Shown in pieces: positions 59,705-64,000 of a DNA stretch of 64,000 nt. Position 1 is the stretch's first letter. The number at the start of each line of letters is the position of its first letter. The notes under the pieces are model-generated. The model worked only from the letters and a program-made list of their open reading frames with translations. It was not told the DNA's origin and did no database searches. The stretch is from the NCBI GenBank assembly GCA_020055645.1, contig CM034546.1, positions 108,070,875 to 108,134,874 on the forward strand. Reading direction: 5' to 3'. The translations under genes were made by a program, and so were the position numbers. This DNA comes from Tomocerus qinae. Taxonomy: Eukaryota; Arthropoda; Collembola; Entomobryomorpha; Tomoceridae.

Positions 59705-59775
59705 GCACCGCTGGTGTAGTGGTATCATGCAAGATTCCCATTCTTGCGACCCGGGTTCGATTCCCGGGCGGTGCA
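59705..59775 (+). tRNA. tRNA-Gly (anticodon CCC)
   Basis: Complete 71-nt cloverleaf: acceptor GCACCGC pairing with GCGGTGC, D arm TGGTGTAGTGGTATCA (A box), anticodon stem CAAGA/TCTTG with loop TTCCCAT (anticodon CCC), T arm CCCGGGTTCGATTCCCGGG (B box), discriminator A. No intron. It decodes GGG. It lies between two minus-strand genes. Confidence 0.97.
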
Positions 59776-59838
59776 CTTAACTTTTGCAAATTTTTAATAA
59801 TTTCAGATTATTACTTCATGAAATTAAATTTAAGCAAT

Positions 59839-59878
59839 TACTAAATGGCCCGAGTGTTAGAAGCTCGGCCATTTAGTA
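59839..59878. repeat. Short hairpin after tRNA-Gly
   Basis: TACTAAATGG(C)CCGAG and CTCGGCCATTTAGTA are inverted around a nine-base loop, about 65 bp past the tRNA. It may be a foldback remnant. It is not a normal tRNA terminator, which would be a T run. Confidence 0.6.
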
Positions 59879-60019
59879 TTACTTACGGGAACGTTTCTGA
59901 CGATATTGAATATTTTTAAATTGGAATGGTTTACTTCTGAAATTGAAAATCCTGTTGGCTTTCATGAAACTGTACATAGTTAACAGAAGAGCATTTTCAC
60001 CATATTCGAATAAGTATAA

Positions 60020-61324
60020 TTATTGTTTTTTTCTTTCCAGATATCTCCGGGCCGTAGTCTTCTTAAAAAGATTCATAAAGTTGGATTTTAACGTGGTTAC
60101 AACTTTTTCCATAGCAGAAATCTGCATCTCAATAGTGCTCTTGCACTGACAGTTTTCTAAGTTTGCAGATTGACAAAAGCACAAGGAAGGACCTTTAATT
60201 AAGTCTTCACCGTTGACATTATTACAGTTATGCAATTTGAAACGCATGTTGGACGATAGATTACTCCGTGGCTGTATGATCGGATTTTTGTTCCACGGCT
60301 TTGGTTTCGACTCGGAATTCGTTATAGAACAGACAGAAAATGATTGTTGCGATTCGTTGCATTTGAAACGACAACTTGCCAAATAAGCTTCTACTGAAGA
60401 CTGTATTTCCTTCGGTATGGATTTAATCGCTTCTTCAATTCTTTTCTCTAAACCATCCAAACGGTTAACAATTGCCTGGAGAATTTCATTTTGTTGACTG
60501 TGTACTTCTGACTCCCGCGACGGGTTTACATTTACACTTACAGCTTCTTCATCCATCCTAGCTGAAAATAAATTCATACTCACTGAGTCGATTGGCGGCT
60601 GCGGTAACACTAATCCACTTTTTTGCTGCCTTTTCAGCGACAGCAAGCCTGATAATAATAGTTATTAATTGACATACTACAAAACTACAATATATCGCGA
60701 TTGATAAATCAAAAATAATTTAGTTTCGTGAATCTAGAGGATTTATACTATTCCATAAAAACTAATTGGCATTGAAGGACTGGAGATTCCAGAATGAACT
60801 CCAGCCCCTGATGGATCGGTATACAAATTGTAAGTACAAGGTTACTTACTTCGTTGGTTAGCGATCGCAACCATTTGTCGCTCTAATTTATCTATAGTTT
60901 CAGTTTTATCTTGGATTATTTTTTCTTTGAATTTTAAATCATTTTTCATGACTTCCAATGTCTGTTTCAGGCGTTTTATGTCCCTGGCACTAATAAACTC
61001 AGCATTATTTTCGATATTTTTCGGCTTCTGGACGTGCTTGTCATTGTCACACACAAGGGGTTGTCTTAGTCTTAGACTTTCATTTCCCATTGATTTGACA
61101 AGATTTTCATGACAGTCTTCGTTGCAATTCTCTGCTTCTGCTCCTCCTACTTGGGAAGGGGGTTTTTTACTTGCAATTTTGGAAGCCATGTCTAGTTTGG
61201 TCAGTGTGGATACTTTTTGATTCATCTCGTTTTCCTCTTTATATGTATTATAGGTTGAAACATTCTTTGAATCTTCAAGAGCTATAAATCTCGTAGTTAT
61301 TCGACGCCAATTCTCTTCGTCCAT
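60020..61324 (-). CDS. Coiled-coil protein of unknown function, two exons
   Basis: Exons 61324-60850 and 60648-60020 join in phase 1 (NQR-S-LLSLKRQQK) to give 367 aa. The start MDEENWRRITTRF was chosen over an upstream in-frame ATG (61369) because the preceding residues look like untranslated sequence; both are possible. Coiled coils are likely at about residues 115-155 (IKRLKQTLEVMKNDLKFKEK, then IIQDKTETIDKLERQMVAI) and 195-235 (EILQAIVNRLDGLEKRIEEA). A short Cys-rich patch, CFCQSANLENCQC, lies near residue 310, and the C-terminus is very basic (TTARRYLERKKQ). No signal peptide or membrane span. I do not recognise the family; the shape suits a centrosomal, chromosomal or scaffold protein, but that is a guess. 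Confidence 0.72.
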
Positions 61325-62097
61325 TTTGGTTAATGACAGAGGGTGTAGACATTGATACAATCCACGCACAACCCAGTGCTAGTGCTAGAATGTGCGTACA
61401 AGGATTCAATACCCCTTCAACACCAACCCGGGAGGAGTCTTAGGGATACCTATTATAGTAATCAAGACTTCCTTCTATTCTTATTTCATAATAAGAGAAT
61501 CAACCAAGACAAGAGTCTGAGTAAAATTTTTTGAAAATCACTTTGGATACGAGGTATTTTAATTCAAAATCCCTCCCCTTCTCCTTGGAATAAATTGACA
61601 CAAAACTGTATACCTTTAAGCCTAAACTAAAGTCGCAGGTTTGAAGGCAAAACTTAATCAGTTCACGGTGTAGTTCATGATTTCATTAACTATACTGTCC
61701 GTATCTATTTGGTTTTAGTTCATGATTAAGGTTAGTTTCAGTTACCGATGAGTTTCCCGTAACTATACTGTTCAGATCACGATCACGGTGAGATTGCGTT
61801 GTGGTTCCATTTTCATTTTGTCGTAACTATACTGTTCAGTTACCGATCCAGTTTAATTACAGTTTCTCGAAACTTATCACGTTTCAACAACCCAACGGCA
61901 GCCGATTTGGAAACTGATCGAAACGTATCCAGTTATGCTTTTGACCAATGGCGAAGCAGAATTCTGCTACAAGACGCGATTGCAAGTTGCCATTATGTTT
62001 CAAATCAACTGATCTACCTGTCTGTTTGCTGTCTTCCATTTGTGCATCATCGATATTATTTCAGACAATCAGAAAAAGGATTTAAATTTCAATCAAA
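61325..62097. other. Upstream region of the coiled-coil gene and left flank of the MADF relic
   Basis: Contains recurrent short motifs (AACTATACTG near 61690, 61758 and 61827, and CAGTTACCGAT near 61740 and 61838). These look like subterminal repeats of an old element rather than coding sequence. No exon could be supported. Confidence 0.35.
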
Positions 62098-62330
62098 ATG
62101 TCTACAAATAACGATACTGTAGAAATCGAAGAAAAACTGATAACTTTGGTAATTGAGCATCCATATCTGTATGATAAAAGTGATAGAGCTATAAAGATAA
62201 AAAGTCAACGCGTGGTCTTCGATTGCTTCACAAATGGAATTGGAAGGTAATGATAATAAACGCTGGCCACATTTTACTTTTTGGTCTATCGAGATCGGTG
62301 ATCGTCAAGTATAGCTACGAGAGTGTTCAG
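62098..62330 (+). pseudogene. MADF-domain relic with a one-base frameshift
   Basis: From the ATG at 62098 the frame reads EEKLITLVIEHPYLYDKSDR, the opening of a MADF (Adf-1-type Myb/SANT-like) DNA-binding domain. At about 62208-62214 the domain moves to another frame (WSSIASQMELEG, then KRW), while the original frame ends in TAA at 62249. The break is a single-base shift. A GTAATG at the end of the first frame could instead be a donor. MADF proteins occur as host transcription factors and as accessory ORFs of PIF/Harbinger transposons. The motif-rich flanks favour a transposon relic, but no terminal repeats were fixed. Confidence 0.6.
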
Positions 62331-62713
62331 TTTAAGTTTAGCTCCAGTTGCCGTTGTGTAAAATTGAAGTATAGCCACGGAGCATTCAGTTTATATTTTA
62401 AACTGGAAATGAAACGACAACTAAAGTAACCAAACAGTAAACTATAACTATTCCGTCACATTTCGCTCAAACGTGATCGTGAACGTAAACTTTGAAACTC
62501 ACTTAAATATTCGACTTTAGTTGTCATTATACAAGAATACTTTAGTTGTCCAATTTAATCTGAAAAGAAGGGGAGGGGAAAATGAGGGAAAAGACCCCAG
62601 ACTAGAGGGATACCGTGGCCTCATACTGTCTTGTTGTTCAATTTCATTGAGTTTTATTTTGTAGTAGCCATGCAATTGATCAAAGTTGCTGTAGTTACAG
62701 TGATTTGAGTATC

Positions 62714-62953
62714 AGGTTGCCTCTTCAGGATGTTTGAAAAATGAAAATTCACTTTTTTCATTTGTGGATCTAAATTGGACGATTTAGATCCACAGCCAAA
62801 TATGAATGACTATGACCCAAAGGTTGGTTGCCATTGGGTACATACAGCTTTAGCTTTGAGTACAGATTTGGCTGTGGATCTAAATCGTCCAATTTAGATC
62901 CACAAATGAAAAAAGTGAATTTTCATTTTTCAAACATCCTGACGAGGCAACCT
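62714..62953. mobile_element. 240-bp inverted-repeat (foldback/MITE-like) element with 88-bp arms
   Basis: Arms 62714-62801 and 62866-62953 are almost exactly inverted; I see one mismatch near the outer end (CTTCAGG versus CGTCAGG). The outer ends are AGGTTGCCTC and GAGGCAACCT, and the loop is about 64 bp. Each arm has its own inner palindrome (GTGGATCTAAATTGG, then ACGATTTAGATCCAC), so it can fold at two levels. Target duplication is at most a few bases and unclear. No coding sequence. Confidence 0.88.
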
Positions 62954-63640
62954 AATACACAAATACACTGCATACTAGCTAATACTGCAGGAACTTTGGC
63001 AATTGATAGTGTTTCCGATTTTCCTAATAATTTTTCTAATTTTTTTATGCTTTCCGAAAGGTTAGGAACACAAAAAACTGATTGTTTCCTTGCCTCCCCT
63101 TCCCCACATCAGGGTCAAGGTCGAGTAGCGAATACTCCTATTCCTATTGCTATCATCCCATGCATATGAATTTTTGAATCTTTGAGCATTAGGGGCTTTT
63201 ATTTATTGCTTATCAAATAGAAAAATGGTTTAGTATTATAATGGGGCCAAGATTCATAGACATATGAACCGTTTGGGCTAAAAGGGAATTAACTCGTTCG
63301 TAATATTTTAATTTCGTAACTAAGGGGCAATTTTCAGGAAAATTTCGACATGGTTTCGTGTTGGTAATAAATTATTGCGGAATAAAATCGTGCGTTTCGA
63401 TTTTATTGGGTACATCTTACAAAATGTTATCTCTTCGCCTTGGTACAGTCAAAACAGTTCCAAATTACTCATTCCGTTCCTTTTACTTCGTTAACAGGGT
63501 ATCATGGGCATGAGATTACGGTAAATGCGTTGCAGAAGCTAACTATACTAGCAGGTAACCTCAACTCAAGCAGCAACAGAAGCTCGCTTCTGTTGCTTCT
63601 GCTTTATTCCAACATTGAAATGCTTTTATGCTAACATTAA
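62954..63640. other. Stretch between the foldback element and the terminal minisatellite
   Basis: No gene that I can support. A small hairpin GCAACAGAAGC-TC-GCTTCTGTTGC lies at about 63573-63597. The + strand frame at 62828-63169 runs out of the foldback element and has no domain. Confidence 0.4.
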
Positions 63641-64000
63641 AATCAACAGAAAATCAAAAAATATTAACCATTAAAATCAACAGAAAATAAAAAAAATTTC
63701 TCCATTAAAATCAACAGAAAATCAAAAAATATTAACCATTAAAATCAACAGAAAATCAAAAAATATTAACCATTAAAATCAACAGAAAATAAAAAAAATT
63801 TCTCCATTAAAATCAACAGAAAATCAAAAAATATTAACCATTAAAATCAACAGAAAATCAAAAAATATTAACCATTAAAATCAACAGAAAATAAAAAACT
63901 TTTCTCCATTAAAATCAACAGAAAATCAAAAAATATTAACCATTAAAATCAACAGAAAATAAAAAAATTTTCTCCATTAAAATCAACAAAAAATCAAAAA
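63641..64000 (+). repeat. AT-rich minisatellite, ~34-36-bp unit, continuing past the window end
   Basis: About ten units share the core CCATTAAAATCAACAGAAAA and alternate in spacer type. One spacer reads TCAAAAAATATTAA and the other TAAAAAAAATTTCT. Runs of A-A-B give a higher-order pattern. The core is the reverse complement of part of the unit in the 24.5-kb minisatellite (CTGTTGATTTTCAT). It is not a CRISPR array: the spacers are not unique and the genome is eukaryotic. Confidence 0.92.

Noticed and set aside
63641..64000. Regularly spaced repeats resembling a CRISPR array
   Set aside because: The genome is eukaryotic, spacers are themselves repeated in two types, and the unit is AT-rich minisatellite.

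Overview
This is a eukaryotic nuclear window: AT-rich, with spliced genes (GT-AG introns that keep frame), long non-coding stretches, two nuclear tRNA genes and several transposon remnants. The protein set (SUN-domain LINC protein, ApoD-like lipocalin, insect-type arylalkylamine-NAT-like acetyltransferases, scramblase, URB1, calpains, BEL/Pao and MADF remnants) points to an arthropod. A springtail or other non-dipteran hexapod is a guess only. Exon joins below were derived by hand from splice sites and frame, with no transcript data.

Layout. 1-7.8 kb: no supportable gene. 8.1-19.85 kb (+): a nine-exon SUN-domain nuclear-envelope protein of about 894 aa. 22.0-32.6 kb (-): two tandemly duplicated calpain-like cysteine proteases. 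The downstream-coordinate copy (29.9-32.2 kb) is intact, with Cys/His/Asn all present. The other (22.65-27.4 kb) has a ~2.55 kb composite transposon inside a coding exon, and a 494-bp MITE lies just upstream of it. A BEL/Pao fragment lies between the copies. 34.4-36.1 kb: one doubtful membrane ORF and a TATA-like site. 36.75-38.0 kb (+): a divergent phospholipid scramblase, five exons. 39.0-40.0 kb (+): an apolipoprotein-D-like lipocalin, four exons. 41.4-45.5 kb (+): three secreted cysteine-bearing proteins, two with GPI-anchor-like tails. 46.02 kb (-): tRNA-Gln(TTG). 48.3-53.5 kb (-): two paralogous GNAT acetyltransferases. 57.2-59.4 kb (-): a short URB1/NPA1-like ribosome-biogenesis protein. 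59.7 kb (+): tRNA-Gly(CCC). 60.0-61.3 kb (-): a coiled-coil protein of unknown function. 61.6-64.0 kb: a frameshifted MADF-domain relic, a long-arm inverted-repeat element and a minisatellite running off the window end.

The genes are not an operon or pathway. The local structure is tandem duplication (calpains, GNATs, possibly the secreted proteins) with mobile-element traffic. The most notable observation is that the transposon in calpain copy 1 has, on the gene's strand, a GT near one edge and a CAG near the other whose joining would restore the reading frame across both junctions. It may therefore be an exon-inserted element that can be removed as an intron. The duplicate gene supplies the empty site for comparison.
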